Below the pieces are notes generated by a model. That model had not been told where the DNA came from and ran no database searches. It worked only from the letters and a program-made list of their open reading frames with translations. Below are positions 1 to 7,248 of a DNA stretch of 12,392 nt, piece after piece. The stretch comes from CAZAIO01 sp964485235. Its GTDB lineage: Bacteria > Chloroflexota > Dehalococcoidia > GIF9 > UBA5629. The translations under genes were made by a program, and so were the position numbers. Positions within the stretch are counted from its first letter, which is position 1; each line of letters begins with the position of its first letter. Location: assembly GCA_964485235.1 (NCBI GenBank), contig CAZAIO010000080.1, positions 1 through 12,392 of the forward strand, written 5' to 3'.

Positions 1-2
1 AG

Positions 3-155
3 GGACATCTTGATCGAAAATTCGTGCTCGATGTAACCAGAGAAGAACTTGAAAATGCACCCGGGCTGGATAGAGATCACTGGCCAAATATGAATGATCT
101 CGCATGGCTTCATACTATGTACGCTTACTATGATTGCGTACCCTATTGGGAATAA
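3..155 (+). CDS. PRC-barrel-type protein, C-terminal end only (5' truncated)
   Basis: An open frame enters from the left edge and stops with TAA at 153-155, giving 50 residues with no start in the window. The tail reads as a charged stretch (LDVTREELENAPG), then a D-x-W-P segment, then an aromatic-rich ending with Y-Y and P-Y-W-E. From family knowledge, this acidic 'ENAPxxDxDxWP ... PYWE' tail is typical of the C terminus of bacterial PRC-barrel domain proteins, small beta-barrel proteins often associated with stress response. The barrel itself lies outside the window, so the assignment rests on the tail alone. The downstream Hsp20 gene is convergent (opposite strand), so the two do not share an operon. 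Confidence 0.6.
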   Translation, partial: GHLDRKFVLDVTREELENAPGLDRDHWPNMNDLAWLHTMYAYYDCVPYWE

Positions 156-264
156 GGTAGAGTGGCAGGTCAACTGGATGATTTAAGTGCTTCTTCTTTG
201 ATTCTTTTTAAACATAATCATATATTATCGGAGAGCGGACCTTTCTTAACTTTGTTTTGCAGCT

Positions 265-732
265 CTACGCCTTCTTTTTCGCTGATACAGCAATTTTCTT
301 CGGTTTTACCTCCGCCGCTTTTGGCAGAGTAACTTCGAGAACACCGTCCTGGTAATTGGCCTCAATCTTATTCGCATCGACAGTAGAGGGAAGCGGGATG
401 GAACGATAGAAATTTCCATAAGAGCGTTCACAACGATAGTAATCCTCTTCGTTAACTTCAGTTTCGGTTTTCTTTTCTCCTTTGACTGTGAGAGTATCAC
501 CCACTACTGAAACATCGATGTCCTCCTCCTTCATTCCGGGAAGCTCTGCTTTGACGACGAACTTATCGTCTTTTTCGAAAATATCCACGGACGGTACCCA
601 GTTTTTCTCGTTCGGCCATCTCCACATTGACGGACTGAAGAAATCATCGAATTGGCGGTCCCACTCTTCCATGTTCCTGAACGGTCTCCATGGAGTGATC
701 CCCCATCTTGGTCTCCATACTTCAATAGCCAT
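265..732 (-). CDS. Hsp20 family small heat shock protein
   Basis: Small heat shock proteins are ATP-independent cytoplasmic holdases that keep unfolding proteins from aggregating. The 155-residue product has a tryptophan/arginine-rich N-terminal arm (about 1-45) and an alpha-crystallin domain (about 47-142). That domain carries the A-E-L-P-G motif near residue 62 and the diagnostic G-V-L-E-V-T-L-P-K strand at 130-138. A short lysine-rich tail contains an I-A-V tripeptide (147-149), matching the I-x-I/V motif that docks between subunits of the oligomer. The length is normal for the family. The ATG at 732 is preceded by AAGGAGG five bases upstream, which fixes the start. No CIRCE-type operator was seen upstream, so HrcA control is not supported by the sequence. 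Confidence 0.95.
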   Translation of the reverse strand: MAIEVWRPRWGITPWRPFRNMEEWDRQFDDFFSPSMWRWPNEKNWVPSVDIFEKDDKFVVKAELPGMKEEDIDVSVVGDTLTVKGEKKTETEVNEEDYYRCERSYGNFYRSIPLPSTVDANKIEANYQDGVLEVTLPKAAEVKPKKIAVSAKKKA

Positions 733-830
733 AATATCCTCCTTTCCTGTTATCTAAAATTACTCAAGGCTCCGCTCCCCAACATCGCCGCGAGTAAAAA
801 AGATAAATCCCATCAAGGTTCACTGTCAGG

Positions 831-1226
831 TCAGGATATATTGATTTCATGTTCAGACTGCCAGAGCCCGTGTATATTACATTGAGCAGTGGCATAGATA
901 GTCCCGTTCTTGCCGGTCTTCATCGACAGGCTGACTTCGTGGTGAGTGTATATAGAACTTTTATCAGGCCCTTCCGCTGATTCTCCATGGGCCGAGAACT
1001 CGACATGCCCTATCTGATAAGGAAACTTTTCCCCCTCCGGATGAAAAAATACTGAAATCCAGCGGATATGATGCTCGGTGGTGTTGGGATGAGCTATTTC
1101 TTTTCCCAGTGTTACCTTTACTGGAAATAGCTCGCCTGGTTTCACCCGGTCAGCACATTCAATGACAGGGATATGTTTCTCCGTTTTCCAGTCTGCGCTC
1201 TGAAACAGTTCTCCGAAGTTTTTCAT
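831..1226 (-). CDS. Class II superoxide reductase (neelaredoxin / desulfoferrodoxin family)
   Basis: Superoxide reductase reduces superoxide to hydrogen peroxide without releasing oxygen, and is a typical oxygen defence of anaerobes. The 131-residue protein shows the complete iron-centre set: E-K-H-I-P with His18 and the mobile Glu16/Lys17, then His46 and His52 in H-P-N-T-T-E-H-H, then Cys116 and His119 in C-N-I-H-G-L-W. This is the His4Cys site of the family, with spacing like that of archaeal enzymes. There is no N-terminal desulforedoxin domain with four cysteines, so it belongs to class II (neelaredoxin-like), and electrons would come from an external rubredoxin not seen here. The ATG at 1226 follows AAGGAGC six bases away. 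It sits between hsp20 and glgC on the same strand, with gaps of about 100 and 140 bases. Confidence 0.92.
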   Translation of the reverse strand: MKNFGELFQSADWKTEKHIPVIECADRVKPGELFPVKVTLGKEIAHPNTTEHHIRWISVFFHPEGEKFPYQIGHVEFSAHGESAEGPDKSSIYTHHEVSLSMKTGKNGTIYATAQCNIHGLWQSEHEINIS

Positions 1227-1366
1227 TTTATGCTCCTTTTTTAAATTAATGTATTTAGCAAAGTCGATTAAAAGTGGAGAAAGTGCATCTCACCATTTCT
1301 TCATTTGAATATGTCATTTTATGTCAAGCTGTCTACTGCGTTGCAGGACTATATCCCCGTGTACTC

Positions 1367-2599
1367 TCACGATTTCTGTGAAATACCTTGCGGCGATAGA
1401 ACAGAACCCGACGCTATAAAGTTATCTATAAAGTCGGAACTTTTCACATGAGGCAATACCAGACAATCACGTCCTACAGCAGTTTGAGCCGGCACGGTAA
1501 CCTCTTTCCCTACTACAGTGATGTCTTTGTTACCACGTATAAAAGACTTCCCGAAGCCGATATAACTGAGTCTATCTATACACACACCCTCATCCAATAC
1601 GCATGCATCGATTACACTATGATAGCCAACTGAAACATTCGGCATTAATATTGAATCGTGCACTTCAGCTTTTTCATCAATAAAAACACCGGGCGACAGT
1701 ATGGAATTCTCCACATATCCTTTAATAACGCAGCCCGGACTGAGTAAACTGTTCACTACAGCACCTCGCTGAGAAATTCTGGGGGCGGGCAAGTCATAGG
1801 GCTGCGTAAGAACCGTACGTGTGGTGTTGAGACTGAAAGAAGGCCGTGAACGGATAAGCTCCATATTCGCGTCATAATAAGCCTGGGGCGTGCCGATATC
1901 TTTCCAGTAACCGTCAAATTCATAGGCGCACACTTTTTCTTTTCCTGTTATCTCAGGCAAAATGGAATAACCGAAGTCATGTGATGAATCTGATCTACCG
2001 GCATCTTCCGCCAATCGACGGGCAAGCGCATCGAGGTTAAAAACGTAAATACCCATCGAAGCCAGGTTGCTCCTGGAGTGCGCGGACTTTTCAACAAATT
2101 CCACTATCTCGCCATTATCGTTAACTGTCACGGTGCCGAAACGGTATGCCTCATCGACAGGCACCTTAACTACTGCCACGGTTACAGCGGCATTTGTCTG
2201 TTCATGAAAAGCGATCAACTTTCGGTACTCCATTTTATAAATATGGTCACCGGCCAGAATTAATACGTTTTTCACATTGAGTTTTCTTAAATATGAAAGA
2301 TTCTGATACACGGCATCCGCGGTCCCTATATATGAGCCATGCGGGGGCTCCAGGATATCCAGTGTTCTTACTTTGTTTAACGTATTCCATTGCCTGAGAT
2401 AACGTGCCATTGTGGAACGTTGATAGTCAGTTAATACGGCAATATCAGGGATTTCCGAATATACGCAGTTGCTCAACGTAAAATCGATAACCCTGTATTT
2501 TCCGGCAAACGGCAGCACCGGTTTTGGTCTTTCATGACATAGTACGCTCATTCGCTTGCCTCGTCCTCCGGCCATAATCAAACATGCTGTTTTATCCAT
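1367..2599 (-). CDS. glgC: Glucose-1-phosphate adenylyltransferase (ADP-glucose pyrophosphorylase)
   Basis: This enzyme makes ADP-glucose from glucose-1-phosphate and ATP, the committed step of bacterial glycogen synthesis. The 410-residue length fits GlgC (about 400-430). The N-terminal nucleotidyltransferase domain has the M-A-G-G-R-G-K-R-M loop (9-17) and R-P-K-P at 24-27. It also has the V-I-D-F-T-L-S-N segment near 38-44, G-T-A-D-A-V at 92-97, A-G-D-H-I-Y-K at 116-122 with the metal-binding Asp118, and F-V-E-K at 168-171. The Y-W-K-D-I-G-T segment (231-237) leads into the C-terminal left-handed beta-helix with hexapeptide-like repeats (about 270-400). GGGGGAA lies four bases before the ATG. 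No glgA or glgB is in the window. The enzyme could be a close relative with altered nucleotide or sugar specificity, because the motif M-S-V-L-C-H-E-R-P-K-P is not the most classical form. Confidence 0.9.
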   Translation of the reverse strand: MDKTACLIMAGGRGKRMSVLCHERPKPVLPFAGKYRVIDFTLSNCVYSEIPDIAVLTDYQRSTMARYLRQWNTLNKVRTLDILEPPHGSYIGTADAVYQNLSYLRKLNVKNVLILAGDHIYKMEYRKLIAFHEQTNAAVTVAVVKVPVDEAYRFGTVTVNDNGEIVEFVEKSAHSRSNLASMGIYVFNLDALARRLAEDAGRSDSSHDFGYSILPEITGKEKVCAYEFDGYWKDIGTPQAYYDANMELIRSRPSFSLNTTRTVLTQPYDLPAPRISQRGAVVNSLLSPGCVIKGYVENSILSPGVFIDEKAEVHDSILMPNVSVGYHSVIDACVLDEGVCIDRLSYIGFGKSFIRGNKDITVVGKEVTVPAQTAVGRDCLVLPHVKSSDFIDNFIASGSVLSPQGISQKS

Positions 2600-2708
2600 G
2601 ACATTCCCCCTATACTTTTTATCTGTTCAGCAAACGAGTTAATATAGCAACCAACTTTCAGGAAAATATGCAAACATATACCTGCTACTTATAAATGATC
2701 GGCAATTT

Positions 2709-2939
2709 TCAAACGCGGTATAGCCGGCAAGGTGCAGATGAGCCGCAGTCATGAAGTACCTGCCCATCGTACTGGTTGAATTTACGTGTCGATAGTAAAG
2801 AACCGTTATTGAACCAGAGTGTCTCCAGCGTTTTACACCCCGGGCAAAAGACCATAAACTCACCAACAGCAGGCCGTAAATAGGCCATCTTTGTATTCGA
2901 ACGTTGATCTTCGTAGAATAAAGGTAAAGCAAAAGCCAT
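2709..2939 (-). CDS. Small four-cysteine protein of unknown function (possible zinc or iron-sulfur binder)
   Basis: I do not recognise a named family. The 76-residue product has a hydrophobic start and then two cysteine pairs: C-P-G-C at 32-35 and Cys65/Cys71 in H-D-C-G-S-S-A-P-C-R-L-Y. Two knuckles about 30 residues apart are compatible with a zinc-ribbon or rubredoxin-like metal site; this is inference from spacing. The frame is credible as a gene because its ATG at 2939 is preceded by AAGGAGG with a six-base spacer, and because the cysteine-containing segments are unlikely to arise by chance. An overlapping 97-residue frame (2639-2932) has no comparable start signal. The gene lies between glgC and a response regulator on the same strand, about 110 and 145 bases from each, so co-transcription is uncertain. 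Confidence 0.7.
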   Translation of the reverse strand: MAFALPLFYEDQRSNTKMAYLRPAVGEFMVFCPGCKTLETLWFNNGSLLSTRKFNQYDGQVLHDCGSSAPCRLYRV

Positions 2940-3084
2940 CGCCGTCCTCCTTGTTTGCTTCGACAGCGATATTCTATACGGAAGGCAATGAAAAAGTTAT
3001 AAAATAGCGGCTGAAATCATTACAAAAATATGACATTTGAGGAAACCATTGTATGCATATCAAGAAATTCAAGAGTGGCTATAT

Positions 3085-3783
3085 TCAATCATGTAGGCGG
3101 TCTATGATATAGCCTGTTTTGGGTATGGTACGGATGAGCTCGGGATTACCGGGATCGTTTTCTATTTTGTTCCTTAAACGACTGATCCATGTGCGCAATA
3201 TCTGTATGTCATCGCGAAACTCAGGCCCCCACACCCGGGTGAGAAGGTCGCCGTAAAGCATGACATTTCCGGCATTATGCGCCAGTTCAATAAGCAATAA
3301 CCATTCAATACGGGAAAGATAGACTTCCTTGTTATTTACAGATACAGTTCGTTTGTTAAAATCAATAGTCATGTCTCCCAGAGACAGCGTATCATAAGTT
3401 TTACGTTTATCAGACGATGTCAATCGCCGCCTGATTGCTTCAATGCGAGCGACCAGCTCATCAGGGCTGAAAGGTTTGGCAAGATAATCATCAGCGCCCA
3501 TTTGAAGTCCCTTTACCCTGTCGACATTCTCACCCTTGGCGCTGAGCATAATAACGGGTATTGCGGAAAAAGCACGGATTTCCTTTAATATATCGAGTCC
3601 GTTAATTCCGGGCATCAGTACATCCAGTACGACCATATCCGGTTCCTGCGCATGAACCTGCTCTAAAGCCGCTGCCCCGCTTGCTGCGATAAGAACTTCG
3701 TAGCCGGAACTCTTAAGTTTTACGCGGAGAAAATCAAGAATACGCTGCTCGTCATCAACTATAAGAACACGAAACTGTTTCAT
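3085..3783 (-). CDS. OmpR/KdpE-type response regulator (orphan)
   Basis: This is a two-component response regulator that binds DNA after phosphorylation. From the ATG at 3783 it has 232 residues. The receiver domain (about 4-118) has acidic residues Asp10/Asp11, phospho-acceptor Asp54 in V-V-L-D-V-L-M-P-G, Ser81 in the switch position and Lys103 in L-A-K-P-F. The C-terminal winged helix (about 130-228) shows the R-V-W-G-P-E and R-T-W-I-S-R-L-R-N-K-I-E signatures, closest in style to KdpE. An alternative TTG start at 3795 adds four residues. I prefer the ATG because GAGTGG lies just before it and because the second regulator in this window aligns from exactly this position. A promoter (TTGACA, 17 bases, TATTAT) gives a leader of about 26 bases. 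No histidine kinase gene is adjacent. Confidence 0.93.
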   Translation of the reverse strand: MKQFRVLIVDDEQRILDFLRVKLKSSGYEVLIAASGAAALEQVHAQEPDMVVLDVLMPGINGLDILKEIRAFSAIPVIMLSAKGENVDRVKGLQMGADDYLAKPFSPDELVARIEAIRRRLTSSDKRKTYDTLSLGDMTIDFNKRTVSVNNKEVYLSRIEWLLLIELAHNAGNVMLYGDLLTRVWGPEFRDDIQILRTWISRLRNKIENDPGNPELIRTIPKTGYIIDRLHD

Positions 3784-3815
3784 TGGACCACTCAACCGGT
3801 ATCCGTTTAGTGCAA

Positions 3816-3844
3816 ATAATATATGTAACGGGGAACGATGTCAA
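3816..3844 (-). promoter_or_regulatory. Predicted sigma70 promoter of the first response regulator
   Basis: Read on the minus strand, TTGACA (3844-3839, 6/6 match) is followed after exactly 17 bases by TATTAT (3821-3816, 5/6 match). The expected transcription start is near 3809, giving a leader of about 26 bases to the ATG at 3783. Confidence 0.7.
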
Positions 3845-3944
3845 AGGGCCTTTATAAAAATCACATATTATAGTTCCGGAGGAATATGACTATAAATACC
3901 CGCGTCAATTTATTCCGGTTTATATAGACATCCGCTGTTTATGC

Positions 3945-5285
3945 TCATGACATGTAAGGGAAGACCCAAAAAGCGAGCATTAATATATAGCAGATCACAA
4001 GAGTGATAACCACAAACGGCACGGTATAGCTGAAAAATTGTCTTAAACCGACCTGTTGACATTCCTCTTTTTCACATAAGTTTTGTGCTACGAAAAGAGC
4101 CGGTGCTCCGGCAACGGTCAAATTGCTTCCCAGTGTTCCGGCCCATAATACCGCCCACCAGAGCGGCCAGGGGTCCATATTTGACGATACAGCAAAGTCC
4201 CTTATTAAATATAACATCGATAAAATATAGGCATCATGCTCAACGATGCCGACAATTGGAGCTGTCACCCAGTAGATTATCGAAGTGCTCATCAAAAGGT
4301 TATCCTGCATATAAGGGATCATCGCATTGGCAATCATTTCGATAATGCCGACATGATCGATACTGCCGACCAGGGCAAAGAGTGTTACATAAAAGAACAG
4401 GGTCCGCATATCCGTTTCATCGATTACGTCCTCAAATCTGGGACAATCGAGTCTCTTTCGACAGGGCTCCAGTATCAACGCCAGAAGGATCATCCCGCTG
4501 ATAGCGATAAACCCGAGGTGAAAGCCCAGGAACTGCCGGAAGGACATCGCCAGAATGGTCGCTACAAATACAGTGACTACGATGAAGGCAAATTTCTTGT
4601 TCTTGATATATTGGGAAGGATTAATAGCCGTTAATTCAGCCAGAGCTTCATTATTGATCGTACCCTTTGAAAACATTTTTTTGAATTTAAACTGATAGAA
4701 AATAACTCCGGTCAGTAAAAATGTGATCATAAGGATAATAAAAGAAGAAGGTCTGCCCGCTTGCCATATAAAATCAAAGAATTCTATTCCGGACACGGAA
4801 TGCAGCATCTGGGGCGGCAGGTCGCCGAGCAGTAATGCAGTCCCCATGAAATTGGAACACAGTCCCAGATAAATGATAAAGGGAAAAGAAGGGAGCTTGA
4901 TCTGTCTGGTTAAATGAAAGACCACAGGGGCCATAATTAATATTACGACCACATTATCGACGAACATCGATAGAAATCCTGCAAGGATACCAAGCAGAAC
5001 AATGAATAACCCGATATTATTCCGGGATAATTTGAGGAGATGTATCGTAAAAAATTCGGGTATTCCGGTCTTGCCGAAATAACCCGCGATTACCCAGATA
5101 CCGAAAAGTATCGCGATAACATTCCAGTCTACTGATAAAAATGCATCCTGTTCACTTATTACACCGGTGAGTATCATCAAGGCTGCACCGATAATACCTA
5201 TGATAGCCCTGTCGATTTTTCCCCATATTATGAAACCGACTGCTATCAGAAAAATAACCAGCGCGGTTATCTGGACCGGATCCAT
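3945..5285 (-). CDS. ArsB/NhaD (ion transporter superfamily) membrane transporter
   Basis: This is an integral inner-membrane permease of the family that includes NhaD sodium/proton antiporters, ArsB and SLC13-like anion carriers. The 446-residue protein is a succession of about eleven hydrophobic segments with a hydrophilic central loop (about 200-232). The first half carries the family signature S-M-F-V-D-N-V-V-V-I-L-I-M-A-P (106-120). The corresponding second-half position reads G-I-V-E-H-D-A (346-352), not the usual D-N-x-P type. Near 382-396 a glycine-rich W-A-G-T-L-G-S-N-L-T-V-A-G-A-P segment matches the usual second re-entrant region. The substrate cannot be told from sequence. Two in-frame ATGs lie at 5291 and 5285. 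GGAGGT directly abuts the first, leaving no spacer, and is six bases from the second, so I choose 5285. Confidence 0.85.
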   Translation of the reverse strand: MDPVQITALVIFLIAVGFIIWGKIDRAIIGIIGAALMILTGVISEQDAFLSVDWNVIAILFGIWVIAGYFGKTGIPEFFTIHLLKLSRNNIGLFIVLLGILAGFLSMFVDNVVVILIMAPVVFHLTRQIKLPSFPFIIYLGLCSNFMGTALLLGDLPPQMLHSVSGIEFFDFIWQAGRPSSFIILMITFLLTGVIFYQFKFKKMFSKGTINNEALAELTAINPSQYIKNKKFAFIVVTVFVATILAMSFRQFLGFHLGFIAISGMILLALILEPCRKRLDCPRFEDVIDETDMRTLFFYVTLFALVGSIDHVGIIEMIANAMIPYMQDNLLMSTSIIYWVTAPIVGIVEHDAYILSMLYLIRDFAVSSNMDPWPLWWAVLWAGTLGSNLTVAGAPALFVAQNLCEKEECQQVGLRQFFSYTVPFVVITLVICYILMLAFWVFPYMS

Positions 5286-5678
5286 AGTCATACCTCCAAT
5301 TACGGTAAGTCGATTTTATATCATTGTCAGAATTAATTAGAGGGAGAGTGTCAATTCCTTTGACTTTCACTCCGAAGCCGTACCGGCTATGATTGAAAAA
5401 AGCTCACTTTACAAGCTGGTTTATCTCTTTTCAAAATACTGTCCAACTGATATCAGGGAAGCTGTTTTGCCCTCGCCTATTATAACCTATCCGACGATTA
5501 TAAATCTTCCCGGCGGGCATCATCCGCTGAACGTAAACAAATTAATATTAAAACATTTTTCCGAGCTTAAATATATTCTGGCTTATCCGGTTTTTGGAAA
5601 TCAGCCATTTACTGACACTTTGAAATAAAAAAAGGCGGGTAGTAAACTTAGGGGAAATGTTGTCGGGAGGAACAGTCG
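5286..5678. other. Divergent intergenic region, no convincing gene
   Basis: This 393-base region separates the leftward transporter gene from the rightward hydrolase gene. It holds the transporter's GGAGGT site at its left end and a predicted promoter plus Shine-Dalgarno site for the hydrolase at its right end. A 79-codon frame at 5389-5628 has no ribosome binding site, resembles nothing I know, and runs into the -35 box of the hydrolase promoter. I regard it as probably non-coding. The perfect palindrome CTGATATCAG lies at 5447-5456. Confidence 0.5.
5620..5648 (+). promoter_or_regulatory. Predicted sigma70 promoter of the MBL-fold hydrolase gene
   Basis: TTGAAA (5620-5625, 5/6) is followed after 17 bases by TAAACT (5643-5648, 4/6). 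Transcription would start near 5655, just ahead of the GGGAGG ribosome site at 5665-5670. The -10 match is only moderate. Confidence 0.45.
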
Positions 5679-6527
5679 ATGGAAATTAGACTCAACACCC
5701 ACGGACCTGATTCACTCTCCACAAAAGTTTTTTTCAGCGATGAAAGCGGTTTTGAAGTGGCATCCGTTATCGTCATGGGCAGAACAGATGCAGTCCTCAT
5801 CGATGCGCAGTGGACGCTTTCAAATGCCTACCGGGTTGCCGCCGAAATAATGGAAACCGGCAAACATTTAAAAACGATCTACGTTACTCACGGTCATCCC
5901 GACCATTACTTCGGGCTCGGCGTTATTGCCGAAATTTTCCCGCAAGCGCGGGTAATAGCGGTCCCCGATGTTGCTCAACTGATCAACCGCCAGTTTTTCG
6001 GAAAGATCGAACACTGGGAAAACGTGATAGGAGCAACAAACGTATGCAGAAAGACAGTGCCCATCGAGCCGCTCAAGGACAATTACTTCGAACTCGAAGG
6101 ACACCGTATAGAGATCCTCACGGATATAATGGGAGATATGAATTTCAATACAGTGGTATGGATACCCTCAATTCGAACGCTCTACGGAAGCGATGTGCTT
6201 TTCAACCAGGCACATCCTTTTACCTGCGAGGTCACCAGGGAAGAACGCCGTCAATGGATAAAAGATATCGAACGCCTTGAAAAAATGGATGCCGACGTGA
6301 TAATCCCCGGACATCAAAAGCCCGGAATGCCTTTCGACACCAGCTCATGTACATTCACCAAAGACTATATTATGGCCACCGAGGAGATACTGGAACAGAC
6401 GAGCGATGTTGCCGGTTTCTACTACGCAATGGTCAAGCGTTTTCCCGATGCCAACCTGTTCATCAGCAACGAAATGAATTCAAATGTCTTTAAAGGCGAT
6501 ATGAACTGGAACTGGCGTGAATATTAA
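5679..6527 (+). CDS. Metallo-beta-lactamase-fold hydrolase
   Basis: This is a soluble 282-residue MBL-fold protein, a family of mostly zinc-dependent hydrolases acting on esters, thioesters, lactams and related bonds. The substrate is unknown. The core metal motif T-H-G-H-P-D-H is present (His71, His73, Asp75, His76). Later elements are S-D-V-L-F with Asp171, A-H-P-F with His178, and P-G-H-Q-K-P-G with His211. The position normally holding the third metal-binding histidine (the GHT/GHS motif before the T-V-V-W-I-P-S strand) reads D-I-M-G-D-M-N here, with no histidine. This is my alignment from memory and needs confirmation. There is no signal peptide. The ATG at 5679 follows GGGAGG with an eight-base spacer, which supports the start. 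The gene stands alone between a divergent transporter and a downstream promoter, so it is probably monocistronic. Confidence 0.88.
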   Translation: MEIRLNTHGPDSLSTKVFFSDESGFEVASVIVMGRTDAVLIDAQWTLSNAYRVAAEIMETGKHLKTIYVTHGHPDHYFGLGVIAEIFPQARVIAVPDVAQLINRQFFGKIEHWENVIGATNVCRKTVPIEPLKDNYFELEGHRIEILTDIMGDMNFNTVVWIPSIRTLYGSDVLFNQAHPFTCEVTREERRQWIKDIERLEKMDADVIIPGHQKPGMPFDTSSCTFTKDYIMATEEILEQTSDVAGFYYAMVKRFPDANLFISNEMNSNVFKGDMNWNWREY

Positions 6528-6549
6528 ATCCTTACTATCCATAGAATCA

Positions 6550-6641
6550 ATAACCGGTCACGGTCTTACCCTGTCCCGGTTATCGTACAAAGACTTCTCA
6601 ATAGCGTAACGGCGGGCTGATATCTGACCCGTACGATAACC
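6550..6641 (+). repeat. Three-arm inverted repeats (mutually exclusive stem-loops)
   Basis: Three arms are visible. Arm A is ATAACCGG at 6550-6557. Arm B is CCGGTTATCGTAC at 6576-6588. Arm C is GTACGATAACC at 6631-6641. A pairs perfectly with the first eight bases of B. C pairs perfectly (11 bp) with GGTTATCGTAC at 6578-6588 inside B. The two pairings therefore exclude each other. Inside the A-B loop, CACGG and CCCTG can extend the stem with one mismatch. No T-run follows either stem, so a classical terminator is not supported. The block lies between the hydrolase stop and the -35 box of the ModE-like gene, ending three bases before that box. Confidence 0.55.
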
Positions 6642-6644
6642 CGC

Positions 6645-6673
6645 TTGACACACTATGGTTCCAATTGTAATAT
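6645..6673 (+). promoter_or_regulatory. Predicted sigma70 promoter of the ModE-like / DUF1805 unit
   Basis: TTGACA (6645-6650, perfect) is followed after 17 bases by TAATAT (6668-6673, 4/6). Transcription would begin near 6680, about 22 bases before the ATG at 6702. The -35 box overlaps a possible in-frame TTG codon at 6645, a reason to reject that TTG as a translation start. Confidence 0.55.
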
Positions 6674-6701
6674 ACCGTATAGACCACGTTCAGGAAGGCA
6701 T

Positions 6702-7190
6702 ATGGCAAAGCTAAAAGTATCCAAACAGGGCAGTCGAAAACCGGCAATCACCCGCTCGGATGATGAGGGGTACTCGATAAAAGGCAGGATATGGGTAGAA
6801 AAAGACGGGGAGCTTTATCTGGGTGGCGGCAGGATCATACTGCTGGAACGCCTGAACAAGATGGGCTCCATTTCCGCGGCAGCACGCTCTATGGGACTGG
6901 GTTACCGGAACGCGTGGCTCTGGATCGATTCTATGAACAGGCTTTCGCCATCGCCGCTCGTGGAAAAAGCCGTGGGCGGGCCGGGCGGCGGTTATGCCAG
7001 GCTGACACAGGAAGGACTGAACGCTATCGCTCTCTATAAGAATCTGCGCGGCCGTATGCAGGTGATCATAGACGAGGAGTCACCTGCTGTAACGGGAAAC
7101 ACCGGTACTCCTTCAGATACCGGCAGTCCACCGCCCCCGAAAAGGCAGTCCGGCACCCGGAAAACAGACCTTTCCAAAGAGCCGGTATAA
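6702..7190 (+). CDS. ModE-type winged-helix regulator lacking a molybdate-binding domain
   Basis: The 162-residue product contains the N-terminal DNA-binding domain of the ModE/LysR-type winged helix. L-L-E-R-L-N-K-M-G-S-I-S-A-A-A-R (47-62) is the helix-turn-helix, followed by M-G-L-G-Y-R-N-A-W and D-S-M-N-R-L. The wing V-G-G-P-G-G-G-Y-A-R-L-T (91-102) is diagnostic of ModE proteins. The usual two C-terminal MOP (molybdate-binding) domains are absent. The tail (about 128-162) is a low-complexity Pro/Gly/Thr/Lys stretch. It could still regulate molybdenum-related genes with another sensor protein, or respond to nothing; the ligand is unknown. The ATG at 6702 has AGGAAGG three bases ahead. A longer frame from TTG at 6645 would run through the predicted promoter. 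A DUF1805 gene follows after 58 bases and is probably co-transcribed. Confidence 0.85.
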   Translation: MAKLKVSKQGSRKPAITRSDDEGYSIKGRIWVEKDGELYLGGGRIILLERLNKMGSISAAARSMGLGYRNAWLWIDSMNRLSPSPLVEKAVGGPGGGYARLTQEGLNAIALYKNLRGRMQVIIDEESPAVTGNTGTPSDTGSPPPPKRQSGTRKTDLSKEPV

Positions 7191-7248
7191 TATAGTCGGC
7201 GTATCCCTGATATAAAAAGCGCATTCGGGCGTAGGGGAAGGTAAGCAT

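Noticed and set aside
733..830. Possible CIRCE or other heat-shock operator upstream of hsp20
   Set aside because: No TTAGCACTC/GAGTGCTAA inverted repeat is present and no convincing promoter pair was found there.
2639..2932. 97-codon minus-strand frame overlapping the four-cysteine gene
   Set aside because: It is out of frame with the better-supported 76-residue gene, lacks a Shine-Dalgarno site, and its composition is unlike a folded protein.
3886..3927. 13-codon mini-frame (ATG at 3886) behind a GGAGGA site on the + strand
   Set aside because: It is too short to support. The GGAGG is isolated, there is no downstream + strand gene for it to regulate, and it lies in the gap upstream of the leftward regulator. 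The imperfect inverted repeat around 3890-3927 has a three-base mismatch and no T-run.
5389..5628. 79-codon frame on the + strand in the transporter-hydrolase gap
   Set aside because: It has no ribosome binding site, no recognisable motif, and its end overlaps the predicted promoter of the hydrolase gene.
6645..6701. N-terminal extension of the ModE-like protein from a TTG
   Set aside because: The TTG is part of a perfect TTGACA -35 box with a -10 box 17 bases on, so the extension would not be transcribed from that promoter. AGGAAGG supports the ATG at 6702.
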